Source: an uncultured Lachnospiraceae bacterium
Lineage (GTDB): Bacteria > Bacillota > Clostridia > Lachnospirales > Lachnospiraceae
NCBI GenBank assembly: GCA_910578795.1
Contig: CAJTSD010000019.1
Span: forward strand, 1 to 63,418
Reading direction: 5' to 3'
Length of the DNA: 63,418 nucleotides
In this document: piece after piece, positions 43,001 to 52,910 of the stretch
Layout: each line of letters begins with the position of its first letter
Numbering within the stretch: the first letter of the stretch is position 1
The notes under the pieces: generated by a model
The model's database searches: none
Told to the model about the DNA's origin: nothing
Seen by the model: the letters and a program-made list of their open reading frames with translations, nothing else
Translations under genes and position numbers: made by a program

Positions 43001-43372
43001 TCATCCTTCCTCAATATGTTCACGCCCCTGCGCGATAATACTGCGTACATGATTATCGGCAAGTGCATAAAAAATAGACTTTCCTTCACGCCTGTTTGTC
43101 ACAAGCTTTGACTGCTTTAACACCTTAAGCTGATGGGATATCGCCGACTGCGTCATATTTAAAATCTCCGCCAAATCACAGACGCAAACCTCTGACTCAA
43201 AAAGCACAAATAAAATCCTTAGTCTTGTCGCATCCCCAAACACCTTAAACAAGTCCGATAAATCCGAAATCTCCTGATTGTCAGGCATCTTTCCGTCCAC
43301 CTTCTGCAACAGCTCGCTATGAACCAAATGTTCCTCACAGCACTCCACTTCATATACATTTTGTTCCGCCAC
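43001..43372 (-). CDS. ArsR/SmtB-family metal-responsive repressor (CadC-like)
   Basis: A winged-helix repressor with the DNA helix LNMTQSAISHQLKVLKQ. Both metal-site types are present: Cys ligands (ECCEEH near the start, SEVCVCDL at helix alpha3) and the complete alpha5 zinc site Asp-x-His...His-x2-Glu (DNHV...REHIEE). It should release DNA on binding Cd, Pb or Zn and so derepress the downstream HMA/ATPase/helicase genes. The start is placed at GTG 43372, after GGCGGTGAAG; the longest reading from 43420 begins inside the operator and is unlikely. Confidence 0.9.
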   Translation of the reverse strand: MAEQNVYEVECCEEHLVHSELLQKVDGKMPDNQEISDLSDLFKVFGDATRLRILFVLFESEVCVCDLAEILNMTQSAISHQLKVLKQSKLVTNRREGKSIFYALADNHVRSIIAQGREHIEEG

Positions 43373-43406
43373 ATCTTCACCGCCTTTACTCACATTTACT
43401 ACACAT

Positions 43407-43434
43407 AAACATATGAACAATTATTCATATGTTT
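43407..43434 (-). promoter_or_regulatory. ArsR/SmtB-type operator
   Basis: A perfect inverted repeat AAACATATGAA-CAATTA-TTCATATGTTT, matching the ATATGAA..TTCATAT style of SmtB/CadC operators. It abuts the -10 element and covers the predicted transcription start of the repressor gene, which implies autoregulation of the metal operon. Confidence 0.88.
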
Positions 43435-43463
43435 ATCATAAAACAATGCCTGACATTTGTCAA
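43435..43463 (-). promoter_or_regulatory. Sigma-A promoter of the metal-resistance operon
   Basis: On the minus strand TTGACA (43458-43463), a 17-base spacer and TATGAT (43435-43440) form a strong promoter immediately upstream of the operator. Confidence 0.88.
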
Positions 43464-43501
43464 GCATTGTTTCAAAATTAATTATCCCATTTTCAAAAAA
43501 C

Positions 43502-45214
43502 CTAAATCCGAAATCTTCCCATCAAATCCACCATCGAATCAACCTGCGATTTTAACTCCTCGCCGACTGCCGCCGTTTCTTGGGAAGTCGCGGAATTATT
43601 GTCCACCAAACCTGCGATGATATTGATCCCCTCCGTAATCTTGTCAATACTGCCCACTTCCGTCTTGAGGTTTGCAACGATTCCGTCAATACGCGACGCC
43701 GTTTCTTCCGCACCCATCTGAACATCTTCCATGCACGAAGCAGACTCCTTTGCAATCTGCATCCCTTTATCCACCGCGCACGTTGTCTTATCAATCAGTT
43801 CACTGGTCTGTCCTGCTGCCTCCTGCGACGCCTCCGCAAGCTTCTTAACCTGCTCTGCTACCACGGCAAAGCCCCTGCCTGCCTCTCCCGCCCTCGCAGA
43901 CTCTATTGATGCATTCAGAGAGAGCATTTCAATCTCGTCGGCAAGCTCTGAAATCGAAGTCGTCACCAGCGTAATCTGCCTTGAACACTCATTAATCTCA
44001 TTCATCGCCGCATCAAGCTCACTCATCTTCTCACCTGCTGCCACAAGCGTAGAGCTGGCAAGACTGGAAATCTTCACTGCTTCCTCAGCCTCTTTTTCAT
44101 TATAGCTGATGCTTTCCTGAAGCTGGGATATCTGCATTACCATTTCAGAAACCTGACAAGCCTGTGAGGTACATGAATTTGCCAAATCCCCAGCCGCAGC
44201 CGCAAGCTGACCGGAGCCGCTGTCAATCTCATCCGTCGCTGTCGAGATATCACTGATTGCCCCTCTCATTTCATGTATAATCTTTTCCAAAGACTCTTTA
44301 ATCTGAATGTATTCGCCTACATATTCCCGCTCAACACAAATCTTGTAATTACCCTGTCCCATCTGTTCCAGTGCAAAACCGATTTCCTCGATAATTCCTA
44401 CAAGCGTGCTCTTCATGGTGGTGATATCCTCCACCATCTTTCCAACCTCGCTGTCATCCGGCTTCAAGTCAAGATCCGTATGTAAATTACCTTCAGCAAG
44501 CGCCGTCATCTGCTCTGACACCTTGACAATCGGAACCAAGAGCTCTTTGTTTGCAAACCCTACCGTCTTTGTACACTGCATAGACATTTTAATAAAGCTA
44601 AAGAGAAACAGAACGGCACATACCGTCTGCAAAACAAGCATTGCATTCTTTCTGTCCTTTAACCTGTCCTGTACTTCCAAAATCAAAGAATCCGTGAGGT
44701 CACTTATGGTAGTCACCGTACTATTGTACGTTTCTCCAAACACATAATCCGTAGCCGACTTCAAATCTCCGGAAGAAACGGAGGTCATTGCATTTTCCTC
44801 AAGCGGTACTAAACCGTTTGAGAGGGACGCGATTTCATTCAAGGTCGCCCACTCTTCATCTGTCAGGTTATTCTCTTCCAGTCCTGCCCATGCAATATCC
44901 CTGTTCTTGTCAACCTCAAGCTCCTGCATATACGCATCATAATACTGCTGATTGCCCGTAACAGCATATGCGCGAACCGCCGATGTCAGCGCCTTAGAAC
45001 CCAGTCTGTACTGATTCAGGTACATCGTACATTCCACCTGATGCGTTGACTCCACCGCAAAGATAACCATTGACACAAAAAACAGTCCCAAAAGCACAAT
45101 CCCGATTCCAAGTGAAATTTTTGTTTCCTTGGATATCCTCCTTAGTCTTGCGATTTGGCTGTTTTTGCCAAGCGCCATCCCTTGCATTACGTCATTTGTA
45201 GTATCTTTTCCCAT
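43502..45214 (-). CDS. Methyl-accepting chemotaxis protein
   Basis: A 570-residue receptor: TM1 about residues 33-54, an extracytoplasmic helical sensor domain of ~135 residues with a conserved helical-bundle look, TM2 about 189-210, HAMP-like region, and a long signalling helix pair with the hairpin EMLSLNASIESARAGEAGRGF. It implies a chemotaxis system and probably flagella; the ligand is unknown. GGAGGTTGTGGG precedes the ATG, and a TATAAT lies about 20 bases before that. Confidence 0.95.
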   Translation of the reverse strand: MGKDTTNDVMQGMALGKNSQIARLRRISKETKISLGIGIVLLGLFFVSMVIFAVESTHQVECTMYLNQYRLGSKALTSAVRAYAVTGNQQYYDAYMQELEVDKNRDIAWAGLEENNLTDEEWATLNEIASLSNGLVPLEENAMTSVSSGDLKSATDYVFGETYNSTVTTISDLTDSLILEVQDRLKDRKNAMLVLQTVCAVLFLFSFIKMSMQCTKTVGFANKELLVPIVKVSEQMTALAEGNLHTDLDLKPDDSEVGKMVEDITTMKSTLVGIIEEIGFALEQMGQGNYKICVEREYVGEYIQIKESLEKIIHEMRGAISDISTATDEIDSGSGQLAAAAGDLANSCTSQACQVSEMVMQISQLQESISYNEKEAEEAVKISSLASSTLVAAGEKMSELDAAMNEINECSRQITLVTTSISELADEIEMLSLNASIESARAGEAGRGFAVVAEQVKKLAEASQEAAGQTSELIDKTTCAVDKGMQIAKESASCMEDVQMGAEETASRIDGIVANLKTEVGSIDKITEGINIIAGLVDNNSATSQETAAVGEELKSQVDSMVDLMGRFRI

Positions 45215-45350
45215 CCCACAACCTCCATAAGAGCCCCATTATACACAATTTGTTTAATACTTTATGTAATCCTGAGTGATTTTTTAGTAATTTTACACCA
45301 TAATTATACTTTATGTGGGACAATTGGTCAACAAATATTACGAAAAAGAA

Positions 45351-45848
45351 TCAGACCATTCTCCCAACCACCCGCCGCACCCTGTATGCCGCCGCGCCAA
45401 TCGCGGTTCCCGACACCGCTCCTGCCGCAATCAGCACAGGCAGATACGAAAACGGCGCAACGCTCTGCACAACAGCCACAGCTACAATCAACTGCCCGAT
45501 ATTGTGACTGACACCGCCCGCCATACTCACGCCAATCATCGAAACGCCCTTTATTCTTTTTAACAAAAGCATCACCAAAAAGCTCAGCACTCCACCCGCC
45601 ATACTGTAAATGAGCATTGACACATTGCCAAACAAAAATGACACCAGTGTCACTTTTAGCACAAGCACCAAAAGCACCCACCCCGCAGGCAGAAAATAAA
45701 GCCCTGATACCACCACAAGATTCGAAAGCCCAAGCTTCACCCCGGGGATTCCGACAGAAAGCGGAATCAGCGCTTCAATATAGCTGAAGATCATTGATAG
45801 TGCCGTAAGCATTGCACAATATGCAGTCTTTTTTGCGTTCGTCATCAT
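45351..45848 (-). CDS. Gx transporter family protein (HepT-like)
   Basis: A five-helix integral membrane protein of 165 residues with Gly/Ala-rich segments (VGIPGVKLGLSNLVVV, MAGGVLSFLVMLLLKR, MAGGVSHNIGQLIVA). It belongs to the Gx transporter/heptaprenyl-diphosphate-synthase-component-I-like group. The start is given at 45848 in an ATGATGA overlap with the stop of the NusG-II gene. Its pairing with a NusG-II protein is usual in clostridia; the cargo is unknown. Confidence 0.85.
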   Translation of the reverse strand: MMTNAKKTAYCAMLTALSMIFSYIEALIPLSVGIPGVKLGLSNLVVVSGLYFLPAGWVLLVLVLKVTLVSFLFGNVSMLIYSMAGGVLSFLVMLLLKRIKGVSMIGVSMAGGVSHNIGQLIVAVAVVQSVAPFSYLPVLIAAGAVSGTAIGAAAYRVRRVVGRMV

Positions 45849-46210
45849 CTTGCTATCCCATCTGTTTCCAAATATTGCGTCCCTTCCACCTGTACCACAA
45901 GCCGATGCGGAAGACAAATGATACTCTGATTTGTTTTTGTAATCGGCTGATACGTCATACAGTATTTGTCAGGACAGTCAGCTGCTTCCATATAAGCGCT
46001 TCCGTCTTTGATTACAATCCGGTTTACCCCAAACGCATTCTCCACGTCAATCACCCTGTCTTGGGAAAGAGGATACATGCCAAACTCCTCACCGTCCACT
46101 GTCACAACAATACGCTCCCCGGCATCTTTTCCCAAAACATTAAACCAAACCGCTGTGACTGCCGCTGCAATCAGAAAAAATGCCAGCAAATACCCATCTC
46201 TTTTTTTCAT
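45845..46210 (-). CDS. NusG domain II-containing membrane-anchored protein
   Basis: An N-terminal transmembrane helix (YLLAFFLIAAAVTAVWF) precedes an extracytoplasmic beta-barrel NusG-II-type domain (IVVTVDGEEFGMYPL, VNRIVIKDGSAYM, CPDKYCM, SIICLPHRLVVQV), with three Cys. It is coupled by overlap to the Gx transporter. Such pairs often occur near Rnf/ApbE flavin systems, which are not in this window. The start at 46210 follows GGGAATTGTG. Confidence 0.85.
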   Translation of the reverse strand: MKKRDGYLLAFFLIAAAVTAVWFNVLGKDAGERIVVTVDGEEFGMYPLSQDRVIDVENAFGVNRIVIKDGSAYMEAADCPDKYCMTYQPITKTNQSIICLPHRLVVQVEGTQYLETDGIAR

Positions 46211-46240
46211 CACAATTCCCAAATTCCAACACGAATACTC

Positions 46241-47152
46241 CTAATAAGAAATAATCTCATATCCGTCCTCCGTTACCAGCACCTGGATCTCCCACTGCGC
46301 CGACGGCATCCCGTCCTCTGTGTAAACAGTCCATCCGTCCTCATCCGATATATAAATTTCGTCTTTTCCCATATTAATCATCGGCTCAATCGTAAACATC
46401 ATCCCCGGCACCATCAGCATCCCCGTATTCTTCGGACATACATAGCTTACCCACGGATCCTCATGAAATTCAAATCCCACGCCATGTCCGCCAATCTGCT
46501 TCACTACCGAATATCCGTTCTCCATCGCAAACTCGTGAATCGCCGCACCCATATCACCAATTTTGCGCCACGGCTGCACATACTGCAAGCCCACGTCAAG
46601 GCTGCGCTTTGCAACTTCCACAAGGCGCTTTTTGTCCGCAGACACTTCCCCAATGCAATACATTCTCGAAGAATCGGAAAAATATCCGTTCAGGATTGTT
46701 GAAGCATCTACATTAATAATATCACCCTCCTTCAATACCACATCTTTAGAAGGAATTCCATGACAGACAATATCATTTATGGAAGTACACACGCTCTTGG
46801 GAAATCCTTCATAGTTTAAAGTTGCCGCAATTGCGCCATGCCGCTTTGTAATATCGCACACCCACTCGTCAATTTCCAGTGTCGTGATTCCCGCCTTAAT
46901 ATGCGCTCCGATATAATCCAAAATTTCAATATTAATCTTTGCACTCTCGCGTATGCTCTCAATCTGCGCAGGATTTTTCAATATGCGTCTTGGTGGCACA
47001 AGAAATTTGTTTCTTCTGTATTCGTCAAGCTTTGCATCAAAATCATAATGACACTTTTTATACTTTTTTCCGCTTCCACACCAGCAGTCGTCATTTCTGC
47101 CAATCTTTATCTCCGGCTCTATGGCAAACGACCTTTCCATTTTTCCTCTCAT
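46241..47152 (-). CDS. map: Methionine aminopeptidase with N-terminal SEC-C motif
   Basis: Removes initiator Met. An N-terminal zinc-finger-like SEC-C motif (CWCGSGKKYKKCH, residues ~24-36) is joined to a type I MetAP domain with the metal ligands in INVDAS, GYFSDSSR, GGHGVGFEFHE, FTIEPM and QWEIQV. The SEC-C may tether it to the ribosome. Two starts are possible: ATG 47152 (AAAGG five bases upstream) or ATG 47140 (GAGAGG upstream). It lies 38 bp after polC. Confidence 0.93.
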   Translation of the reverse strand: MRGKMERSFAIEPEIKIGRNDDCWCGSGKKYKKCHYDFDAKLDEYRRNKFLVPPRRILKNPAQIESIRESAKINIEILDYIGAHIKAGITTLEIDEWVCDITKRHGAIAATLNYEGFPKSVCTSINDIVCHGIPSKDVVLKEGDIINVDASTILNGYFSDSSRMYCIGEVSADKKRLVEVAKRSLDVGLQYVQPWRKIGDMGAAIHEFAMENGYSVVKQIGGHGVGFEFHEDPWVSYVCPKNTGMLMVPGMMFTIEPMINMGKDEIYISDEDGWTVYTEDGMPSAQWEIQVLVTEDGYEIISY

Positions 47153-47190
47153 TGTAACCTTTCATAACCTCCTCATACTCAATAATCCGC

Positions 47191-50100
47191 TTATCCGACC
47201 AAATCAAACAGACTAATCTGATTGGACTCCGGTATATCTCCAAGCAGTCCCAAATCGCTCATCAGATCAATCACCGTCTTTGACACCTTTGTCCTGCTTC
47301 TGAAATCATCTTTTGATAAAAACGGTCCGTTCTTTGCCGCCTCCATCACAGCGTCCGCCGCCTTCTCTCCAAGACCGTCTATGCTGCTAAGCGACGGCAT
47401 AATCTTCCCGTCCACAATCTGAAAGTTCCGCGAGTGCGCCCTGAAAATGTCAATCGGCTCAAATTCAAAGCCCCGCGCATACATCTCCTGCACAATCCGC
47501 ATATCCCGTACCGCGTCCTGCTCCTTGTTGGTAAGCGTATCCGAACGTTTTCTGTAATCCGCCAAAATACGCTCCAAATGCTCCCTTCCCTGACACATCA
47601 TCTCGTATGAAAACGCCGACGCACGGATGCTGAAAAACGCACAGTAATAGGCAAGCGGATAATTCACTTTGCAGTAAGCAATCCTCCAGCCCATCATAAC
47701 ATACGCCGCCGCATGCGCCTTCGGGAACATATACTGTATCTTCTCGCACGACCATACATACCAGTCCGGCACGTTATGGTCAAGCATATCCTTCTTCCAT
47801 ACATCCCAGTCCTTGCACTTGCCGCGCGCAACCATTCCTTTACGCACCGCTTCCATAATCTTAAACGACTCCTCCGAATCAAGCCCCATGCCAATCAGAT
47901 ACGTCATAATATCATCACGCGTACAGATTGCCGTAGAAATCGTCGCCTTTCCCTCCTGAATGAGCGTCTGCGCATTTCCAAGCCAAACATCAGTTCCATG
48001 GGAAAGACCCGAAATCCGCACCAAATCAGAAAAATGCTTCGGCTGACAGTCGATAACCATCTGCATGGCAAAGTCCGTTCCGAACTCCGGTATGCCAAGA
48101 CAGCCAAGCTTACAACCGCCAATATCCTCCGGCATAATCCCAAGAGCGGATGTATTTTGGAAAAGCGACATTACGCCTTTATCGTCAAGCGGTATCTGCG
48201 TCGGGTCAAGCCCCGTCAAATCCTGCAGCATTCGAATCATCGTCGGATCGTCGTGTCCGAGAATATCCAGCTTTAAAAGGTTATGGTCAATCGAATGGTA
48301 GTCAAAATGCGTCGTTACCGTGTCAGTTGTCATATCGTTTGCCGGATGTTGTACCGGCGTAAACGAGTTAATCTCCTCCCCAACCGGAAGCACCACAATC
48401 CCGCCCGGATGCTGCCCTGTCGTTCTGCGGACACCGACACACCCCTCCACAATGCGGTTAATCTCACTTGTGCGCTTACTCACGCCCCGTTCCTCATAAT
48501 ACCGCTTCACATATCCAAACGCCGTCTTGTCCGCCAGCGTACCGATTGTTCCCGCACGAAACGTCTGCCCGTACCCGAAAATAACCTCCGTATATTTATG
48601 CGCCTTGCTCTGATACTCACCGGAAAAATTTAAGTCAATATCCGGTTCCTTATTGCCCTTAAACCCTAAAAACGTTTCAAACGGAATGTCAAACCCGTCC
48701 TTTACAAGCTTTTCGCCGCACTGCGGACAGATTTTGTCCGGCATATCACACCCCGCCATACCTGCAAACTTCTTCACTTCCTCTGAATCAAAGTCACTGT
48801 AATGGCACTTTTTGCAATAATAATGCGGACTGAGCGGATTGACCTCCGTAATCCCCGCCATCGTCGCCACAAAAGAAGAACCGACAGAACCTCTCGAACC
48901 TACTAAATAACCGTCTTCCACCGACTTCCACACAAGCTTCTGCGCAATGATGTACATCACGGCAAAGCCATTGCTGATAATGGAATTGAGTTCTCGTTCC
49001 AGTCTTGCCTCCACGATATCCGGCAAAGGCTTTCCATACATCTCATACGCCTTGCGGTAGCAGATGTCACGCAGCTGCTGGTCACTGTTCTCAATCACGG
49101 GCGGACATTTATCAGGACGTACCGGTGTGATTTTATCACACATATCGGCAATCAGGTTCGTGTTCGTCACCACGATCTCCTCTGCCTTCTCGCTTCCGAG
49201 ATAATACGCAAACTCGTCCAGCATCTCCTCCGTCGTGCGCAAAAATAATGGTGCCTGATTATCCGCATCCTTAAAGCCCTTTCCCGTCATAATAATACGG
49301 CGGTACACCTCGTCCTGCGGATCCAAAAAATGCACGTCGCATGTTCCTACCACAGGTTTATGGAACTGCTCCCCAAGCTTTACGATCCTTTTATTCAGCG
49401 CTATCAAATCCTCCTCTGACTGGATATCCCTGTGACGTTCCGACTCAATCATAAATTTATTATTGCCAATCGGCTGAATTTCCAAATAATCATAAAACCG
49501 CACAATCTGCGCAACCTGCTCATCGCTTCTGCCCTCCAAAAGCGCCGAAAACAACTCCCCCGCCTCGCACGCACTCCCGATAATCAGCCCTTCCCTGTGT
49601 TTCTCAATCAGGCTCTTTGGAATCAGCGGTCTTTTATAAAAATACGTCAAATGAGACTCCGAAATCAGCTTGTAGAGATTAATCCGTCCCGTCTGATTTT
49701 TTGCCAAAATGATAATATGGTACGAATGAAGCTTACGCACCGCATTCACACTCGCTTTTCCCATCTCATTGAGTGCCGCAAGCGTCTCCACATCTTCCTT
49801 CTTCAACATTGTAATAAATTTAACAAAAATATCCGCAGTGCACTCTGCATCGTCCACTGCCCTGTGATGGTTTTCCAATGAAATGCCAAGCGTCTTTGCC
49901 ACTGCGTCAAGCGTATACTTCGCCTGACCCGTAAGCAGCGTCCGCGCAATCCCCACCGTGTCCACATACGTGAAATCAACGGCGATTCCCTGCCGCTTCG
50001 CATTCTCCTGTATAAAACTTACATCAAATCCTGCATTGTGCGCAACAAGAACCGCATCTCCCACAAATGCAAGAAACTTTGGCAGAACCGCCTCAATCGT

Positions 50101-51714
50101 TTCCGCTTCCATCACCATGCCGTCATTAATACCTGTCAGCTTCTCAATCTCAAACGGAATCGGAACCTCCGGATTGACAAACGTTGAAAACCGTTCCGTA
50201 ATTTCACCGCCCACAACCTTCACCGCGCCAATCTCAATAATACGGTTTGTAACAGGTGAAAAGCCCGTCGTCTCAATATCAAACACGACATATGTCCCGT
50301 CAAGCGTCTGTCCCTTGCCGTTTGTCACAATCTCTTTTGAGTCATCTACAAGATAGCCCTCCACACCGTAAATAATTTTAAAATCATCATCCGGCGACAC
50401 ACTGTGATTTGCGTCCGTAAACGCCTGCACACAACCATGGTCCGTAATCGCAATCGCCTTATGCCCCCACTGCTTTGCGCGCTTGATAATGTCCTTTACA
50501 TCCGAAACGCCGTCCATATCGCTCATCTTTGTGTGGCAGTGCAGCTCGACACGCTTTCTTGCACTGTTGTCCATACGTACCGTCGTAAAATTAGGGATTT
50601 TCGCCACACCAATTACAGATCCGATTGTCAGCTCCCTGTCAAACGTATCATTTACTGTAACACCTTTCAGCCTGTAAAAACCACCCTCTTTAAGTTCGTT
50701 CAAAAGCTCATCAATCTGCTCGTTGTGCACAAACATCTTTACCTTAATCGTGTCCGTAAAATCCGTGAATTCAAAAATCACAAGCGTTCTCTCATTCCTG
50801 ATTTCGCGCTTATCAAGGTTACGCACCTGTCCACGGATGGCAACCTCACCCATCTCACCCCAAATATCTTTAATCTCAATTGTTTCATCTTCAAAATCGC
50901 GCCCGAAAATAACACTCGGATTATCGGAACGCTTCAGCGGTCTCCTCTGTAATCCTCCGCTACCTCCATTATCAGATTTGCGAAATGCCTTTCTGTTATC
51001 AGAAAATGCCGCTGTCTGCGGATTCACAGATTCTGCAGAAGACTGCGGTTTTGAAGCCAGCTTATCCACATTTCGAACATCAGTTTTTTCTACAGGTAAA
51101 ACAGCCTCCTGTATTTCTGCACCGGTTTCCGCCGCAATGACACGGCTTGTGATGTGCTCCACAATTTTGCGGATTCGCGTTTCATCGTCCTCTTTATATT
51201 TTCCTGCCTTCGCCTCCTTATAAGAAACCGAAAACGTCACACGAAACCCGCACCGTTCATTAATCACCTTGTCCAAAATACCAATCAGCTCATCCTCTTT
51301 TGACTTTGCAATTACGCCGTCCTCAAGAATAAGCTCCATTGCATTACCTTCCAAAAAATTGATGTCCGCCTGACGAAACATCGTATAAAGCATATGCTCA
51401 CAGGCTTTTAGCTCAAGCAGAATACTGTCCTTATAAATATCCATAAGCTTTTCCGGCGTATACTGCTCCGACAAAAGAAACCGTTCATAAATCTTTATGG
51501 CAATCTGTTCCTGTGGGAAAAACTGTTTTTTAATCTCCCTCTCAACATGATAAATATGTTCTTTCTCAATCAGGCGTTCGCACCTTATATAAATGCGCAG
51601 CAAATCCTTTCTTTTCGTGGCAGTAATTTTCTCCACTACCGCCTGCTCACACAAATCATGCAAAACACCCTCCAGCTTTAAATTCGGAAATGCCTCAAAA
51701 AACTTCTTTTCCAT
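47191..51714 (-). CDS. polC: DNA polymerase III PolC (Gram-positive replicative polymerase)
   Basis: Replicative polymerase of 1507 residues. In order: an N-terminal region, an OB-fold (EVAIRGQVRNLD), a PHP domain (VELHCHTKMSDMDGV) interrupted by a DEDD proofreading exonuclease (VVFDIETTGFSPVTNRIIEIG, LVAHNAGFDVSFI, HHRAVDDAECTADIF), then the palm/fingers with a zinc-finger-like CKKCHYSDF and CPQCGEK, PDIDLNFSGEYQ, QHPGGIVVLP and a C-terminal helix-hairpin-helix part. It is the last gene of the MEP/envelope cluster. Two hairpins lie in its leader. Confidence 0.98.
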   Translation of the reverse strand: MEKKFFEAFPNLKLEGVLHDLCEQAVVEKITATKRKDLLRIYIRCERLIEKEHIYHVEREIKKQFFPQEQIAIKIYERFLLSEQYTPEKLMDIYKDSILLELKACEHMLYTMFRQADINFLEGNAMELILEDGVIAKSKEDELIGILDKVINERCGFRVTFSVSYKEAKAGKYKEDDETRIRKIVEHITSRVIAAETGAEIQEAVLPVEKTDVRNVDKLASKPQSSAESVNPQTAAFSDNRKAFRKSDNGGSGGLQRRPLKRSDNPSVIFGRDFEDETIEIKDIWGEMGEVAIRGQVRNLDKREIRNERTLVIFEFTDFTDTIKVKMFVHNEQIDELLNELKEGGFYRLKGVTVNDTFDRELTIGSVIGVAKIPNFTTVRMDNSARKRVELHCHTKMSDMDGVSDVKDIIKRAKQWGHKAIAITDHGCVQAFTDANHSVSPDDDFKIIYGVEGYLVDDSKEIVTNGKGQTLDGTYVVFDIETTGFSPVTNRIIEIGAVKVVGGEITERFSTFVNPEVPIPFEIEKLTGINDGMVMEAETIEAVLPKFLAFVGDAVLVAHNAGFDVSFIQENAKRQGIAVDFTYVDTVGIARTLLTGQAKYTLDAVAKTLGISLENHHRAVDDAECTADIFVKFITMLKKEDVETLAALNEMGKASVNAVRKLHSYHIIILAKNQTGRINLYKLISESHLTYFYKRPLIPKSLIEKHREGLIIGSACEAGELFSALLEGRSDEQVAQIVRFYDYLEIQPIGNNKFMIESERHRDIQSEEDLIALNKRIVKLGEQFHKPVVGTCDVHFLDPQDEVYRRIIMTGKGFKDADNQAPLFLRTTEEMLDEFAYYLGSEKAEEIVVTNTNLIADMCDKITPVRPDKCPPVIENSDQQLRDICYRKAYEMYGKPLPDIVEARLERELNSIISNGFAVMYIIAQKLVWKSVEDGYLVGSRGSVGSSFVATMAGITEVNPLSPHYYCKKCHYSDFDSEEVKKFAGMAGCDMPDKICPQCGEKLVKDGFDIPFETFLGFKGNKEPDIDLNFSGEYQSKAHKYTEVIFGYGQTFRAGTIGTLADKTAFGYVKRYYEERGVSKRTSEINRIVEGCVGVRRTTGQHPGGIVVLPVGEEINSFTPVQHPANDMTTDTVTTHFDYHSIDHNLLKLDILGHDDPTMIRMLQDLTGLDPTQIPLDDKGVMSLFQNTSALGIMPEDIGGCKLGCLGIPEFGTDFAMQMVIDCQPKHFSDLVRISGLSHGTDVWLGNAQTLIQEGKATISTAICTRDDIMTYLIGMGLDSEESFKIMEAVRKGMVARGKCKDWDVWKKDMLDHNVPDWYVWSCEKIQYMFPKAHAAAYVMMGWRIAYCKVNYPLAYYCAFFSIRASAFSYEMMCQGREHLERILADYRKRSDTLTNKEQDAVRDMRIVQEMYARGFEFEPIDIFRAHSRNFQIVDGKIMPSLSSIDGLGEKAADAVMEAAKNGPFLSKDDFRSRTKVSKTVIDLMSDLGLLGDIPESNQISLFDLVG

Positions 51715-51743
51715 GTGTCCTCATCTCTGTCTTATTTAACACA

Positions 51744-51811
51744 GAAGAATGCCCACACTTGACATTCTTCCAAAAACTTAGAAATCTCTTAAGCAGCGTC
51801 CTTTGCTGCTT
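51744..51811 (-). promoter_or_regulatory. Two stem-loops in the ispG-polC spacer
   Basis: GAAGAATG (51744-51751) pairs with CATTCTTC (51763-51770), and AAGCAGC (51791-51797) pairs with GCTGCTT (51805-51811). The second has a T-run only on the plus strand, so a simple terminator for ispG is doubtful; a leader control element for polC is possible. Confidence 0.4.
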
Positions 51812-51822
51812 TTTAGGGTATC

Positions 51823-52881
51823 TTAGTTCTTTTCCCATTTATCAAGCTCTTCCTTCAGCGTCGCCAAAAGTGCACTTTCCGGCACCTTTCTCACAATCTC
51901 GCCTTTTTTGATTAAAAGTCCTTCACCAATACCGCCCGCAATGCCGATGTCCGCTTCCCTCGCCTCTCCCGGTCCGTTCACCGCGCAGCCCATAACCGCA
52001 ACCTTAATGTCAAGGTCATACCCCTGGACCATATTTTCCACCTGATTGGCAAGCCCGATTAAGTCAATATTCGTCCTGCCGCACGTCGGGCAAGACACCA
52101 CCTCAATCCCGCCTTTGCGAAGCCCAAGCGTGCGCAAAATCAGCTTCGCACTCTTAATCTCTTCAACCGGGTTTCCCGTAAGTGATACACGAATTGTATC
52201 TCCAATCCCCTGGTTTAAAATAATGCCAAGCCCCACAGCCGACTTAATATTTCCGCTTGTGACCGTTCCCGCCTCCGTAATGCCCACATGGAGCGGATAC
52301 TTCGTCTGACCTGCAAGCAGCTCATGCGCCTTTACGCACATCATCACATCGGAAGACTTGATACTGATTACCAAATTGTCATATCCCAAATCCTCAATCA
52401 GGCGCACCTTATCAAGCGCACTCTCCACAATGCCCTCCGCAGTAACACCCTGATATTTCTCAACAAGCTCCTTTTCAAGTGAACCGCTGTTTACCCCGAC
52501 ACGTATCGGAATGCTGCGTTCCTTCGCCACACGTACAACTTCCGCCACCTTATCCCGGCTTCCGATATTCCCGGGATTAATACGGATTTTGTCAGCGCCG
52601 TTCTCCATTGCCGCAATCGCCATCTTATAATCAAAATGAATATCCGCAACCAGCGGAATGGAAATCTCCTTCTTAATCTGTGCAACCGCCTTCGCCGCGT
52701 CCATATCCGGCACTGTGCAGCGGATAATCTCACACCCCGCCGCCTCAAGACGATGAATCTGAGCCACCGTCGCCGCCACGTCATTCGTCTTTGTATTTGT
52801 CATCGACTGGATTAAAACCGGATTTCCGCCGCCTATAACCTTATTTCCTATTTGAATTACTTTTGTATGATCCCGAACCAT
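51823..52881 (-). CDS. ispG: 4-hydroxy-3-methylbut-2-enyl diphosphate synthase (GcpE)
   Basis: Penultimate MEP-pathway enzyme, a 4Fe-4S reductase. It has the TIM-barrel start (VIQIGNKVIGGGNPVLIQSM) and the cluster ligands SCPTCGRTNID and GCAVNGPGEA. The 352-residue length is normal. The start at 52881 follows GGAGGAAAAG; the TTG at 52893 is unlikely. Located between rseP and polC. Confidence 0.97.
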   Translation of the reverse strand: MVRDHTKVIQIGNKVIGGGNPVLIQSMTNTKTNDVAATVAQIHRLEAAGCEIIRCTVPDMDAAKAVAQIKKEISIPLVADIHFDYKMAIAAMENGADKIRINPGNIGSRDKVAEVVRVAKERSIPIRVGVNSGSLEKELVEKYQGVTAEGIVESALDKVRLIEDLGYDNLVISIKSSDVMMCVKAHELLAGQTKYPLHVGITEAGTVTSGNIKSAVGLGIILNQGIGDTIRVSLTGNPVEEIKSAKLILRTLGLRKGGIEVVSCPTCGRTNIDLIGLANQVENMVQGYDLDIKVAVMGCAVNGPGEAREADIGIAGGIGEGLLIKKGEIVRKVPESALLATLKEELDKWEKN

Positions 52882-52910
52882 CTTTTCCTCCAATATGCTA
52901 TCTTTTACCG

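Noticed and set aside
45812..46702. 296-residue plus-strand ORF across Gx, NusG-II and map
   Set aside because: Spans three convincing minus-strand genes; composition typical of an antisense shadow.
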